A DNA stretch of 64,000 nucleotides from Posidonia oceanica (GCA_037176725.1 JAZBRS010000074.1:63244001-63308000), one strand, 5' to 3'. Shown: positions 11,791-23,442, counted from the first letter of the stretch. Program-made: numbers and translations. Notes: generated by a model from the sequence alone, not told the origin.

Positions 11791-13582
11791 CGCTTGCATT
11801 TGCATTAGGGCAGTGATGCTTACTGTCTGGAGTTCTCACGAACCAGTGTTCGCCCGGTTCAGAACACTGACTGCGCTGCTGAGCACATAGGTTGCACGTT
11901 TACTTTCCTTATGCATCGCATCATTTAGAACACACATTTGAGCATGTAATCACAGCATACTTAGCATTTAAGCATTCAGGCATATCATTTAGCAAGCATT
12001 CATGGCACTTAGGCATTCAAAGCATGCATCATCCCTCAAAAGCGAGCGTAAGCCTAGAAAGACCGATTCCTCAGGCGTGTTGGGGGTGCCTAACACCTTC
12101 CCCACGCGTAACAGAAGTCCTTACCCTTTCTCTGGCCCGCAATAACCCTTTTGCCCTGGTCCTTAGCACGAGTCATCTTCTTTGCATAGCATTGCATTGC
12201 ATTGCATCCTTTTGTGTGGTCTTGCATGTTTATTCATGCATTTCCCCAAATTTCCTTGTCTTCCGACTTAATAGACATGGTGGCGACTCCCTTTTGTCTT
12301 TTCTTTCTTTTTCCCTTTGGCTTTTTGCCCCTGTTTTCGGTGTTTTGAGTCGAGTTTCCTCCTCGGATCACCCGCTAATAATGAACCTGATTCCAATCAG
12401 TGCACGCGAGCTCTAGCAGCGTGCATGGACGTTCGCGAACTCTCGGGATCGCTACAGTAAGCATCACTACCCTGAATGCAAATGTAGGCGATAAAACAAA
12501 ACAGCGGTAAACCATGCAAATGCGAAGCAGCATGCAACATGGAAAGCGAAAGCAAGCATGGAAAACGGTGTGAATGCAAGCAATGTGCAAAGAAACAAAG
12601 CAGTCATGCAAAATGACGCAAATGCAAGAGAAAACGAATGCAGACACGCAAAACGATGCAAATACAAGCGAAAGCAAAAAGAACAGATGCTGGCACGTGT
12701 AGTAATCCTGAATTCTAATCGTCCATGCACGATACCAAAGCTCGCATGCACCGATCAAAATAGGCTCACTATATGCGGCAAGATCCGAGGGAAGAAACTC
12801 GTCTCGAAAACGCTGGCAAAAAGAAGAAAAAGAAATGATAAGACAAATCGGAGTCGCCACCAGGTCCATTGAATTGGGAGACAGGGAAAACCGAGGGTAA
12901 TACATGAAAAGACATGCAAAACCAGATGCAAAGAGGGGGCAAAGGGATGCAATGCTAAGCTATGCTATGCTATGCTATGACTCATGCCTAGGATAAAGGA
13001 AAGGTCGATGCGAGCCAAGAGAAAGGGCAAGGACTCCTGTTACGCACAGGGAAGGTGTTAGGCACCCCCAATACGTCCGAGAATCGGTCTTTCTTAGGCA
13101 ATCTCGCGCTAATGCAGGGAAATGCTAGCCTAATGCCTAAATGCAATGAATGTCTACCTACTATGCATGGGAAACAAACGTGCTATCTATGTGCTTAGCA
13201 ACGCTGCTAGTGTTCCGAACTGGGCGGACCCAGGTTCGTGTGAACTCCTAGGCAGTAAGCATCATAGCCCTAATGCAGATGCAGGCGATAAAACAAAACT
13301 GCGGGGAAAACCAGGCAATGCAAACGACATGCAAGAGATAAACCAAAGCAGGCATGGAAAACGATGCGAAAGAGCAAAAAACGATGTAAGGCACGGAAAG
13401 CGATGCAAGGCACAGAAAATGATGCAAGGCACGAAAAACGAGGCAAAAGCGGGGTGCAAAACCAAAATAGGGGTTGGGCAGCATGCATAGGGGTAGCAGC
13501 AGGCATAAGAAGCAATAAAACGCAGAAAACGGAGAACAAAGCAAAATCATCGTTTTAAAACTGTGTCAAGCCAACTACAAGC

Positions 13583-14964
13583 GTTGGACGCTGGCAACAG
13601 CAGCGTCCAACGTTGGACGCTACCATTGCTGGCGTCCAACAACTGCTAGAGGCAGACAGCATGCAAGTTTTGAAAAAAGATGTATTCTAACTATATGGAT
13701 GCAATACAGATGCAGAAATGCAACTAAATGGGTGCATGACATACAGGACTAACCTGACAGAAGATCAGAAGAGGAATTAGAGCAGGGGGCAAGCTAGGAT
13801 CAAGGATCAAAGCAAGCAGGGTGTTGGATGCCCGTGGGCATGGCGTCCAACGTTAGACGCTAGAGAGACAGGTGTCCAACACAGGCCAAAGAGAAACAAA
13901 AGAAAAAAAGCATACATATGACAAGTAAAAAAAAAATGGGAACATGCATTAGGGCTACTGGGGATAAACACAGAATGAGCATACAAGCATGGGATCACAC
14001 AAAAAGATCAAAACTTACCATCTGCAACCTGTGCCAGGCATGAAGCACAACCAGGACATTGGACGCGAGCTACGCTGGCGTCCAATGTTGGGCACCTGCA
14101 CCAGCAGCGTACAATGCCCTGGGAGGCACAAACACACAAGAACTTGCATAAAAGAAGCATATGATCTAAAGAAGCTATGGAATAATTGCAACGAAGGTTA
14201 GGCATGCATATAAACACAAGAATTATGCAAGCAAACAGATCAGAGCATCATGCAAGCTTTAAACAACAAAACAGAGGGGCTGGGACGTTAGACGTTGGAG
14301 ATAGTAGTGTCCAACGTTGGACGCTGAAGTCTCTGACGTCCAACGACTGCAGCATGCAAACCCACCTGTGCTAAGGGGGAGCTCAGCTCTAAAACCCCAC
14401 CTATATGCATGCAAACTACTAAAGACATGCCAGAGCGAAAGAATCATTCATAGCAAGCATGCAAATCAAGGAAAGCAAGAAAGGAAGAACATGCAAGGGA
14501 ATAAAAGATAAAAAGACTAAAAGAAATAACATGCAACTTAATAGGAGGCTAACAATCCTAAGCATGGTTGCCATAGAGGCCAGGCATCACTAAGCATACA
14601 CAGATCATGCATAGATATCAAAAATAGGCAAGGTACAAGCATGGCAACAAGATAAGATCAACAGGCATGTTGGACGCTGAGTAAACCAGCGTCCAACGTT
14701 GGACACGGCTCACCTAGGCGTCCAACGCAGGTAGAAAGCAGACAGACCTAAAGCATGCAAAATTGGCCCAAACTAGGATCAAAGCATGGATACAGGCATG
14801 GCATAGCATCTAAAAGCTTGTAAAGGAGGCATGCAACACAAACTCACAGAAATAAACCAACAGTAGAGCATGGAAAGCATTAGAACAAGAGCAATGGAAA
14901 ACTAGGCGTTGGACGCTGGCCTATGCCGCGTCCAACGTTGGATGCACCAGCTTGGGCGTCCAAC
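13583..14964. repeat. six paired 29-nt hairpin modules (GTTGGACGC type)
   Basis: Each unit is GTTGGACGC plus one base, about 10 variable bases, then GCGTCCAAC. Two units abut exactly, so the junction is the palindrome GCGTCCAACGTTGGACGC. Pairs start at 13583, 13823, 14058, 14287, 14669 and 14908, each spanning 57-58 bp. The 10-base loops differ from unit to unit while stems stay complementary or near-complementary. Spacing between pairs is 229-240 bp, with one of 382 bp. Function unknown. Confidence 0.9.
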
Positions 14965-15772
14965 ACACTGAACTTCGCTTCAGTCAAGCGAGGCCGCCAA
15001 ATCGATTGAAAACTTCAAGAAAACTTGCTAATAAGCAAGAGTGGATGGCAACAAGCATGGTGGTATGCTTGGTGCCATGAATAGGCGAGTGGATTGCTCC
15101 ACCGACCTCCTTCTCCTCATCACCGGAAAACCAAGCGATGGAGGGTTGTGTGCTATGCTAAGATGCATGGAAAGCAAGGAGAAACGATCACACTAATATG
15201 CATGAGCCTAAGGGATGGAAAACCTACCTGGTTGCGGCCTGGAACGGCGTGTCGACCTCCTTCACTGGCACTGTGGAAGTGGCGGCAGGGCTGACTTCGG
15301 CGAGGTCTTGCGGCCAGCTGGAGGCACGGGAGAGGGCGATGAAGGGTCTGGGAGGAAGGTGGATACTTCGTCTTTGCTCTGGAGGTGGAGAATTGCAAAA
15401 AGAGTGGGTGTGCTGGTCTATGTGTTCTTGTGAAGGACGTTGTTTGGTACTGGTTTTGTGCATGGGTTGCTTGGGTTCTCGTGCAGATGGCAGCAGATTC
15501 AAAGGAGAATTGCGGGCTTGGCAGGCTGTGGCAGGGGCTTCTGGGTGTAAGGAAGGCACGAGGGATGGCAGGGGTGTGGCGGGTGTGTGTCAGACGGCCG
15601 GCGAAGCCGCGGCGGTGGCTGATAAGGGCGGCCGAAGGTAGTGAGGGCCGAGAGAGCGGAAATGGTGCTGAGAAGGAAGGGATGGCTAGTAACTCGGCCT
15701 TGGAAGGTAGTGGATGGCATGGAGTGCAAAAGGGGACAGGTAGTAAGTGCGGGGAGGCAGTGGAGTGGACGG

Positions 15773-18700
15773 TGTAGTAATCCTGAATTCTGATCGTCCA
15801 TGCATGATGCCAAAGCTCGCGTGCACCGATCAAAGTAGGCTCACTATACGCGGCAGGATCTGAGGGAAGAAACTCGACTCAGAAACGCTGGCAAAAGAAA
15901 AGAAAAGAAATGATAAGACAACATCGGAGTCGCCACCAGGTCTGTTGAATTGGAAGATAGGGAAAACCGAGGGTAATACATGAAAAGACATGTAAAACCA
16001 GATGCAAAGAGGGGGCAAAGGGATTAAATGCTGAACTAAGCTATGCTATGCCATGCCATGCTATGACTCATGCTTAGGATAAAGGAAAGGTCGATGTGAG
16101 CCAAGAGAAAGGGCAAGGACTCCTGTTATGCACAGGGAAGGTGTTAGGCACCCCCGATACGTCCGAGCGTCGGTCTTTCTTAGGCAATCTCGCGCTAACA
16201 CAGGGAAATGCTAGCCTAATGCCTAAATGCAATGAATGTCTACCTGCTATGCATGGGAAATAAACGTGCTATCTATGTGCTTAGCAATGCTGCTAGTGTT
16301 CCGAACTAGACGGACCCTGGTTCGTGAGAACTCCTAGGCAGTAAGCATCATAGCCCTAAATGCAGATGCAGGTAATAAAGCAAAACTGCGAGGAAAACCA
16401 AGCAATGCAAACGACATGCAAGTGACAAAGCAAAACAGGTGCGGAAAACGGCACGAAACGTGGAAATCGATGTAGGGGCACGGAAATCAATGCAGGGGTG
16501 CGGAAAACAATGCAAAAGCGTAGAAAACAATGCAAAGGCGTAGAAAACGAGGCAAAGCACAGAAAATGAGGTAAAAGCGGGGTGCAAAACCAAAACAAGG
16601 GTTAGGCAGCATGCATAGGGGTTGCAGCAAGCATTAGAAGCCATAAAACACGAAAAACGACGAGCGAAACAAGATTGGCACTTTAAAACCAAGTCAGGCC
16701 AACTGCAAGCATTGGACGCTGGCAACAGCGACGTCCAACGTTGGATGCTGCCATTGCTGGCATCCAACACCTGCTGGAGGTAGACAGCATGCAGTTTTTA
16801 GGAAATGATGCTTTCTAGCTATATGGATGCAGTACAGATGCAAAATACAGCTAGATGGGGGTATGACATGCAGGACTAACCTAACAGAAGATTAGAAGAG
16901 GAATCAGAGCAAGGAGCAAGCTAGGATCAAAGATCAAAGCAAGCAGGTTGTTGGACGCCCCTAAGCATGGCATCCAACGTTAGACGCCAAAGGGACAGGT
17001 GTCTAACACAGGCCAGAAGACAGCAAGAGAAAAAAGCATTCAAAAGGCAAATAGAAAATGGGAGCATGCATTTGGGCTACTGGATATGAGCAGAGGGCAG
17101 ACATGCATACAAGGGAAGTATAAGAAACCAGAAAAACCTTACCTGTAGCATGTGCCAGGCCAGAGACACAACCAGAACGTTGGACGTGAGCTAGGCCGGC
17201 GTCCAATGTTGGACACCTGCACCAGCAGCGTACAACGCCCTGGGAGGCACAAACACACAAAAAACTTGCATAAAATAGCAAATAAACTAATGAAGGCTGA
17301 AGAACAGTTGCAAAGGAAGCTAAACATGCATGGAAACACAGGAGACATGTAAGCAAACAGATCAGAGCAACGTGCAAGCTTTAAACAACAAAATGAGGGA
17401 CTGGGACGTTAGATGCCGGAGACAGCAGCGTCCAATGTTGGACGCTGAAGCCTCTAGCGTTCAACGACCACAGCATGCAGACCTACCTGTGCTAAGGGGG
17501 AGCTCAGCTCTAACCCCACCTATATGCATGCAGGCATACTAAGGCATACCAGAGCAAAAGGAAACATCCATAGCAAGCATCTAACTTATGGAAAGCAAGA
17601 AAGAGGAAAGCATGCATAGGAGTATAGGATTAAAACTTTGCAAATAGGAGCAAGCAACTTAAAAAGATCCTAGCAAACCTAAGCATGGTTGCCATAGGGG
17701 CCAGGCATCTCTAAGCAAGCATGGATCACAAGCAAATATCAAAAATAAGCAAGGTGTACGCATGGCAGCAAGCTACAGCTAACAAAGGTGTTGGACGCTA
17801 GGTGAACCAGCGTCCAACGTTGGACGCGGCTCACCCAGGCGTCCAACGCAAGCAGATGACAGACAGACTTAAATCATGCAAAAAGACTTAGGCATGGATC
17901 AAAGCATGGATACAGGCATGGCATAGCATCTGGAAACACATAAAGGAGGCATGCAACACAAACTTGCAAAAACAAGCTAACAATAGAGCATGGAAAGCAT
18001 TAGAACATGAGCAAAGAAAAGTAGGGTGTTGGACGCTGGTCTATGCCGCGTCCAATGTTGGACGCACCCACTGGTGCGTCCAACTTACTGAACTCTCTTC
18101 TGGCCACGAATCACGGCCAAAAGGATTCAAAACATCAAGAAAATGCATGGGAACATGCTACCTAGCATGCATGAGCTACGGGGATAGAGAACTTACCTCG
18201 TTGCGGCCTGGAACGGCATGTCGACCTCCTTCACGGTGCTGCGGAAGTGGTGGCAGAGCTGACTCCGGCGAGGTCGTGCGGGCTGCTGGAGGCATGGGAG
18301 AGGTCGACGAAGGGTCCGGAGTGGAGGTGGATCTTTGGTCTTGCTCTGGAGGTGGAGAATTGCAGAAGGAAAAAGCTGTGCTCATCTGTGCATTCTGAGG
18401 AAGAAGGGTGTTTGGCGCTGGTTTTGTTCAATGGGTTGCTTGGGTTTTGCTGCAAATGGCAGCGGCTCAGAGGGGAATTGGCAGGGGCTTTGAGTGTGCT
18501 GAGGCCACAAGGATGGCAGGAGAGGGTGTGGGCATGTCAGCCGGCCGGCGAAGGAGCTGCTGGTGGCAGTGAGGAGATGAGAGAGTGGAAATGGTGCTGA
18601 GGAGGAGAGGATGGGTAGTAACTGGGCTTTGGAAGGTAGTGGATGGCATGGGGTGCGAGAGGGGACGGGTAGTAAGTACGGGGAGGCGGTGGAGTGGACG

Positions 18701-19053
18701 GGAGGTGAGCCGAAGGAGGCGGAGCAGCCGCTGCTGCAACCGAGTCGTTGGACGCTAGAGCAGGAGGCGTCCAATGTTGGACGCTGGCACAGGACGCGTC
18801 CAACGTTGGACGCTGCCTATTCAAGCGTACAACGCACTTAGTTGGCAGAAGGCTACAAATGGGCTTGGGCTTGGGCTAAAAAGGTTTAAAAAGGTATAAA
18901 AAGGGCTTGGGTTAAGGCTTGGGATTTAGGTAAGGTTTTGGGCTAGGTTTTAGGGTAGAAAAGGGGTTGGAAAAAGGAGTGCCATTCCAGAGTCCACACG
19001 AGCCTGTAGGAGAAAACAACCAACTTTCGGGCTATCAAAATGGGGTGTCTACA
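15773..19053 (-). mobile_element. inner solo LTR with TSD GACGG
   Basis: A 3281-bp minus-strand LTR, start TGTAGACACCCC at 19053 and end ATTACTACA at 15773. TSD GACGG is at 15768-15772 and 19054-19058. It belongs to the same subfamily as the LTR it entered: the terminal 350 bp (18700-19053) is nearly repeated at 19057-19409. The perfect donor-like GAG/GTAAGT (minus) is at 18192-18199 after a GC-rich block. It is among the youngest events in the window because nothing interrupts it. Confidence 0.9.
16711..18833. repeat. six paired and one triplet 29-nt hairpin modules
   Basis: Pairs start at 16711, 16950, 17179, 17408, 17790 and 18028; a triplet spans 18747-18833. Starts are 239, 229, 229, 382 and 238 bp apart, almost the same spacing as in the sister LTR at 13583-14964. 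This shows the array was inherited as an ordered set and not made independently in each copy. Confidence 0.9.
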
Positions 19054-19100
19054 GACGGGAGGTGAGCCGAAGGAGGCGGAGCAACTGCTGCAACCGAGTC

Positions 19101-19187
19101 GTTGGACGCTGGAGCAGAAGGCGTCCAACGTTGGACGCTAGCACAGGGCGCGTCCAACGTTGGACGTTGCCTATTCCAGCGTACAAC
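19101..19187. repeat. triplet 29-nt hairpin module
   Basis: Three abutting 29-nt units (19101-19129, 19130-19158, 19159-19187) form the distal module of the outer solo LTR and match the triplet at 18747-18833. The last unit has a mutated arm (GCGTACAAC), which is also seen in the sister copy. Confidence 0.88.
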
Positions 19188-22100
19188 AAACTCAGTTGGC
19201 AAAAGGCTGCAAATGGGCTTGGGCTTGGGCTTAGAAAGGTTTGAAAATAGTGTAAAAAGGCTTGGGTTAAGGCTTGGGGTTTAGGCAAGGGTTTTAGGCT
19301 AGGTTTTGGAGTAGAAACGGGTTAGGAAAAAAAGAGTGCCATTCCAAAGTCCAAACAAGCCTACAAGAGAAATTGCCAACTTCCGGGCTGTCAAAATGGG
19401 GTGTCTACAGCACGTAAAACGATGCAAAGTGCAAGCGAAAGCGAAAGCGAAAGCGGGTGCGGCAAAGCCTAATCTACATGCATGAGAAGAGAGATTGCAA
19501 AAACATTGCATGCAATGCAAATGACAAGGCAATGAATGCTATGCAGTGCTTCAAATGGGTTTATCTTGGGAATCTGAAGCCTGATCTGAGATAACTTTGG
19601 TTAGAATGAAAGATCATTCAACCAGGATGACCTGGGCAGTTAGATCGTGAAGATCCAATGGTCCGATCAAAAGTTAATCAAGAAACAAGTCAGAAGGCTC
19701 AAAAGCCAGCAAAAGTGATCTAAGTGGGGGCCTAAGTGCAAATTACCCTTAAGTGTGTGCAATGCAGGGTGTTCTACATGCAAGGGTGCTATGAGCAATG
19801 ATATGGGAGTGCTATGCATGCAAAATGCAAATGCAGGGACCTAAGTGTAATTTTAAGAAACTACAGGGACCTATGTGCAATTTGGGTAAATGCAGGGGCC
19901 TATATGCAAAATATCCCTATGTGCATGCAAAACAAGGCAAATGTATGCAAGAATGTTAATGCAACAATGCATGGGTGAATGCAATGCTAAATGGAAGGTG
20001 TGTATGCAAAAATGCAAGAAAAGGACCTAAATGCAATTTTAGAAACATGCAGGATCTAAATGCAATACAAAGAAAGCATGCAAACTTACAGAAGTTGAAA
20101 ACAGGGGACTGACATGCAATTTCAGAAAATAGTTGGACCTTAAAAGGATGCAATGTGGTTTGAGATTGCAATTTAAGTGATGCATGCATATGCAAAGGAC
20201 TTAAATGCAATAAACACAAGTTGTAGGACTTTATTGCAATGTAATAAAGTTTAATATCACATTTAAATCACAGTTATAAGAAAACTAGACTTAAATGCAA
20301 TAATGGGAAACCACAGAACTTTATTACAATGTAATAAGGTTTAAAATTGCATATTAAATCACAGTTATAAGAAATCTGGACCTAAATGCAATAATTGAAA
20401 CTTGTTGGACTTTATTGCAATGTAATAAGATTTAAAATCCACATTTAAATCAAATCTGAAATCAGATTGGACCTAAATGCAAATATTAAAACCCTGTGGG
20501 CTTTATTACAATGCAATAAGGTTAAAAAATACATTTAAATCACAAATGATATGTGACTGGACCTAAATGCAATTAAAACATGTTTTTGGGGTTTTCTGTA
20601 ATGCAATATAGTTTAAAACATGCTTTAAATGAAATGAATGAATGAACTGAGGACTAAATTGCAATTAAACTATTTTTCTGGTTTTTTTAGCAATGCAATA
20701 TAGTTTAAGTGCAGATTTAAATGAAATGCATGAACTGTGGTTGAACTAAAATGCAAATATTAAAACAAGCAGCATTTTATTTCAATGCAATATGATTTAA
20801 AATGCAGATTAAATGAAATGCAAACCAACTGAGGACTAGAATGCAAATTAAATAAAACCAAGGACTAAAATGCAATGCATGCCTTAAAACTAACATTCAG
20901 ACATTTTAAATGAATGCGTGGAGGACCTATGTGCAAATAGAGTAAAACACTAGACCAGACAGTAATGCAATAAGATTAAAATGCAAACATAAATGATTTC
21001 TAAATCACAACAGGACCCAGATGCAAATAAAATAAACTGAAGCAGAATAAATTAATGCAACCATAGAAAAATAAAAACATTAGGTTGCTATAGTGCTACA
21101 ATGTCTCTCGACACTGCAGCACCGCAGCCGGGGAAGATGGGTGGCGCAACGGCCGTCCGGCGAGCGGCGGCCTGAGCCAAGGTGTCTAGAGGCTAGAGGG
21201 CACTCTCCCAGTGGCTTTGGTGGCTTCAGCGGCACGAATGGTGGCCGGAGGCGGTCTGACGACGCGGAGGAACTGTTGCAGTGGAAGCCAGGGGTGGAAC
21301 TGGAGCTGGGAGCTGCTGCGAAGCTCGGGCGGAGTTGGGGAAGCTTTCCGGAGGTCCAGCAAAGGCAGGCGAGCTGATCTGGAGGCCAGAGATGGGGCGG
21401 GAAGCTCTGACGACCTCACGAGTTTTTGCAGAGAAGACGGCAGACAGGAGGAGCTCTAGAGTGTGCAGCGAGGTCCGAAGAAGGCTAGAGGAGCATCCTG
21501 GAGTCTCGGCAGAGCTCGGGGCGAAGTTTGGAAGGATCTGGGGTACTGTGGCGTGCAGAGGCATGCGGCGGAGCTTTGGCGGTTGCAAAGGAGTGCACAG
21601 GCAGAGGAAGGTCTCGAACAGCTCGTGGATGATCAAGGGAGACTCCTGGTGTCTCGGTGGAGCTTGGGGGATGGTCCGGAGCGACGGAGGAGCTTCAGAG
21701 CAGCAAGGCGATGCCGGCGGAGCCGTGGGAGCTAACCAGAGAAGACGACCTTGCGGTAGAGCCAAAAAACTAACCTAAGGCACTAAACCTAAAACTAACT
21801 AACTAGAAAGCTTAAAAGGCATGCACTGAGTAAGGATTTAGGGTCGGTTACCTTTGAAGCGTGCCGGCGCATGCTGACAATGTAGAGTTGCGTCTGGCGG
21901 TTGTAGGCGGCTCGTTGTGGCGCTGCGGAGGCTGGGGGAGCTGCACGGCGATCGGAGCACATTCCTAGTGCTACAGTAGAGCTTTAGAGCGGTTCAAGCG
22001 CGAGCTTGCGAGCATGGGCAAGGAGAATGAATTTTGGGTGTTACCGAAAATTCTGGTTCTTTCTCCGACAATGTGGCTCTCTTCGGCTACTGGGATCTCT

Positions 22101-23442
22101 TCTCTGGGTTGGTGGGAGTCTCAGGAGAGTGAAAGTGTGGTCTGGGAGTCATGGGTGAGTGTTTGGTGCAGTGAGGAGGAAGAATGGAGGCTCTATGTGT
22201 TGGGTGCTCTGGGTTGGGTTTGCTGGTCTGTAGGGGATTCGAATTGTGTTTGCCGGGGGTCCGGGTTGCTGAGTGGTGGATGGGTTTTGTTCTGGTTTAA
22301 CACTCAAGTAGGGGGAAGGACGTGCAGAGGAAATGGAAGAGGGTGGCAGTGAGGTTGTGCCGCCTGTGGCAAGCCTGGAGGCCGCGGCTGTGAGGGGGAA
22401 GTGTGGGCGGTGGGTGCAGAGGTGGAGTGCTGTGAAGACGCGGCGGTGCAAGAGGCTATCAGGCATTTGAAAAGGGAGGGAAATCACGGGTGGAAGCAGC
22501 TGTTCTGGGCAATGGAGAGGAGAAGAAGAAGAAGAAAAAGAAAATGAGAAGGAAGGAGATGCGGTTCAGGCTGGGCCGCGAGAGAAGAAAAAAAGGAAAA
22601 TAAAAAAAAAAAGGGAAGAGAGGCTGGTGGGCTGGGCTTGGTGAGAAGGAAAAAAGAAAATAAATAAAAAAAGGAAGAGAAGGCCACAGGCTGGGCTTGG
22701 TTGGCTTGATGGAAATGGGAAATAAAAATAAAAAGAAAGGGGGCCTGGATTGGGCTTGCTTGTGGAATAAAAAATAAAAAAAGATAAAAAAGAAAAGGGG
22801 AAAAAGGGAGAAGAAGAAGGAAAATAAAGAGGAGGAAGAAAAGAAAGGAGGAAAAAAAGTGGGTTTTGGGAAATGAGGAAAAAAGGAAAAAGAGAAAAAG
22901 AAGAAGGGGAGAAGAGTTAGGTTGAAATGGGAGTGGCCTTGAGAAGAAGAAAAAAGAAATAAAATGAGGAGGTGTTGGGCTTGGAAAGAAGAAAAGAAAA
23001 TAAATAAATAAAAAGAGAAGAAGAAGGAAGAAGAAAGGAAAAAAGAAAAGGAAAAAGAGTAAGAAAGGGGAATGGGCTTTGGGCTTGGACTTAGGTTTTA
23101 CGTTTGTTTTCGGGTTAGGTTTTAGGGTTTAGCTTAGAGTTTTTGCTAGGGTTTTTGCTAGGGTTTTGTGAGTGTGAGTGTAAACCTAGGGTTTCTAGGG
23201 TTTAGGGTTTAGGGTTTTGTGTGGGACCTAGGGTTTCTAGGGTTTAGGGTTAAGCTAGGTTTTTTTCTAGGGTTCTGGGAATGGCTTTAGGTGTGGATTT
23301 CCTAGAATTTTCTAGGGTTTTAGATTAGGGTTTTGGTTTGGAAAATGGGTGTGATTTTAGGTTTGGTTTTAGAGTTTGTTTTGAAGCCACCAAAGAGAGA
23401 GAGCCCATAGCACAAAAAATTGAAAAAAATGGGGTGTATACA

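Larger units (their letters stand above)
4641..12456 (+). mobile_element. 3' part of a plus-strand Tat/Ogre-type element
   Basis: This comprises the 3' internal region (4641-7128), a polypurine tract (7116-7128) and a full-length 3' LTR (7129-12456). The element to the left was inserted at 4641 into its internal region. To the right the sequence continues as the interior of a minus-strand LTR (GTAAGCATCACTACC from 12457), so this element landed inside an older LTR; the likely TSD is GTAAG, but its left copy is outside the window. Confidence 0.75.
7129..12456 (+). repeat. 3' LTR (5.3 kb) of the plus-strand element
   Basis: It begins TATTGACACTCC (a mutated TGTTGACACCCC) after the PPT and ends GCTACA at 12456. 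Sense order: degenerate telomere-like AAACCCTA (7283-7445); pyrimidine-rich (7490-8110); C-rich and GC-rich exon-like block (8140-9740); periodic TTGCATTTAGGTCC block (9770-11270); conserved 'GATCTAACTGTCCAGG' block (about 11340-11420); minisatellite (11505-11790); conserved terminal part (11800-12456) with the PBS-like TGGCGACTCC at 12281. Long Pro/Ser/Arg-rich frames at 8146-8844 and 9123-9773 follow base composition and are not called genes. Confidence 0.8.
12698..19409 (-). mobile_element. solo LTR with TSD GCACG, hosting a second solo LTR
   Basis: Minus-strand LTR from TGTAGACACCCCATTTTG (19409) to ATTACTACA (12698). The flanks are perfect 5-bp duplications, GCACG at 12693-12697 and 19410-19414. 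There is no PBS, PPT or internal region, so it is a solo LTR left by LTR-LTR recombination. Without the inner insert it is about 3.4 kb. It carries 15 hairpin units of 29 nt (13583-14964 and 19101-19187), a conserved R/U5-like part (12698-13260) and a GC-rich block with a donor-like site (15200-15772). A small minisatellite lies at 13370-13450. Confidence 0.9.
12457..23442 (-). repeat. minus-strand LTR, 3' end lost, hosting two nested solo LTRs
   Basis: Sense start is TGTATACACCCC at 23442. The LTR is continuous once 12698-19409 and one TSD copy are removed (12457-12697 joined to 19415-23442). It contains purine-rich DNA (22480-23080), TTTAGGG-like runs (23090-23340), a GC-rich exon-like block (21080-22480) and the periodic 'ATGCAATTTAGGACC' block (19700-21080). 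The left, R/U5-like end is cut off by the plus-strand element ending at 12456. The right flank is the Copia fragment, so this is a solo LTR or the 5' LTR of an element; the window does not decide. Confidence 0.72.

Noticed and set aside
15153..15833. 226-codon minus-strand frame
   Set aside because: It is antisense-like in a GC-rich LTR block and crosses the boundary of the nested solo LTR at 15773, so it cannot be an ancestral gene.
13583..19187. CRISPR-like look of palindromic repeats with variable spacers
   Set aside because: The spacers are only ~10 nt, units occur as pairs and not long arrays, there are no cas genes, and the context is a plant retrotransposon LTR.
21093..21778. 165- and 179-codon frames on opposite strands
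   Set aside because: Composition-driven in the GC-rich LTR segment; no motif and no conservation of frame.
22484..23080. Possible coding in purine-rich DNA
   Set aside because: GA-rich low-complexity tract giving Phe/Ser/Leu or Lys/Glu-rich frames; the same tract type occurs in every LTR.
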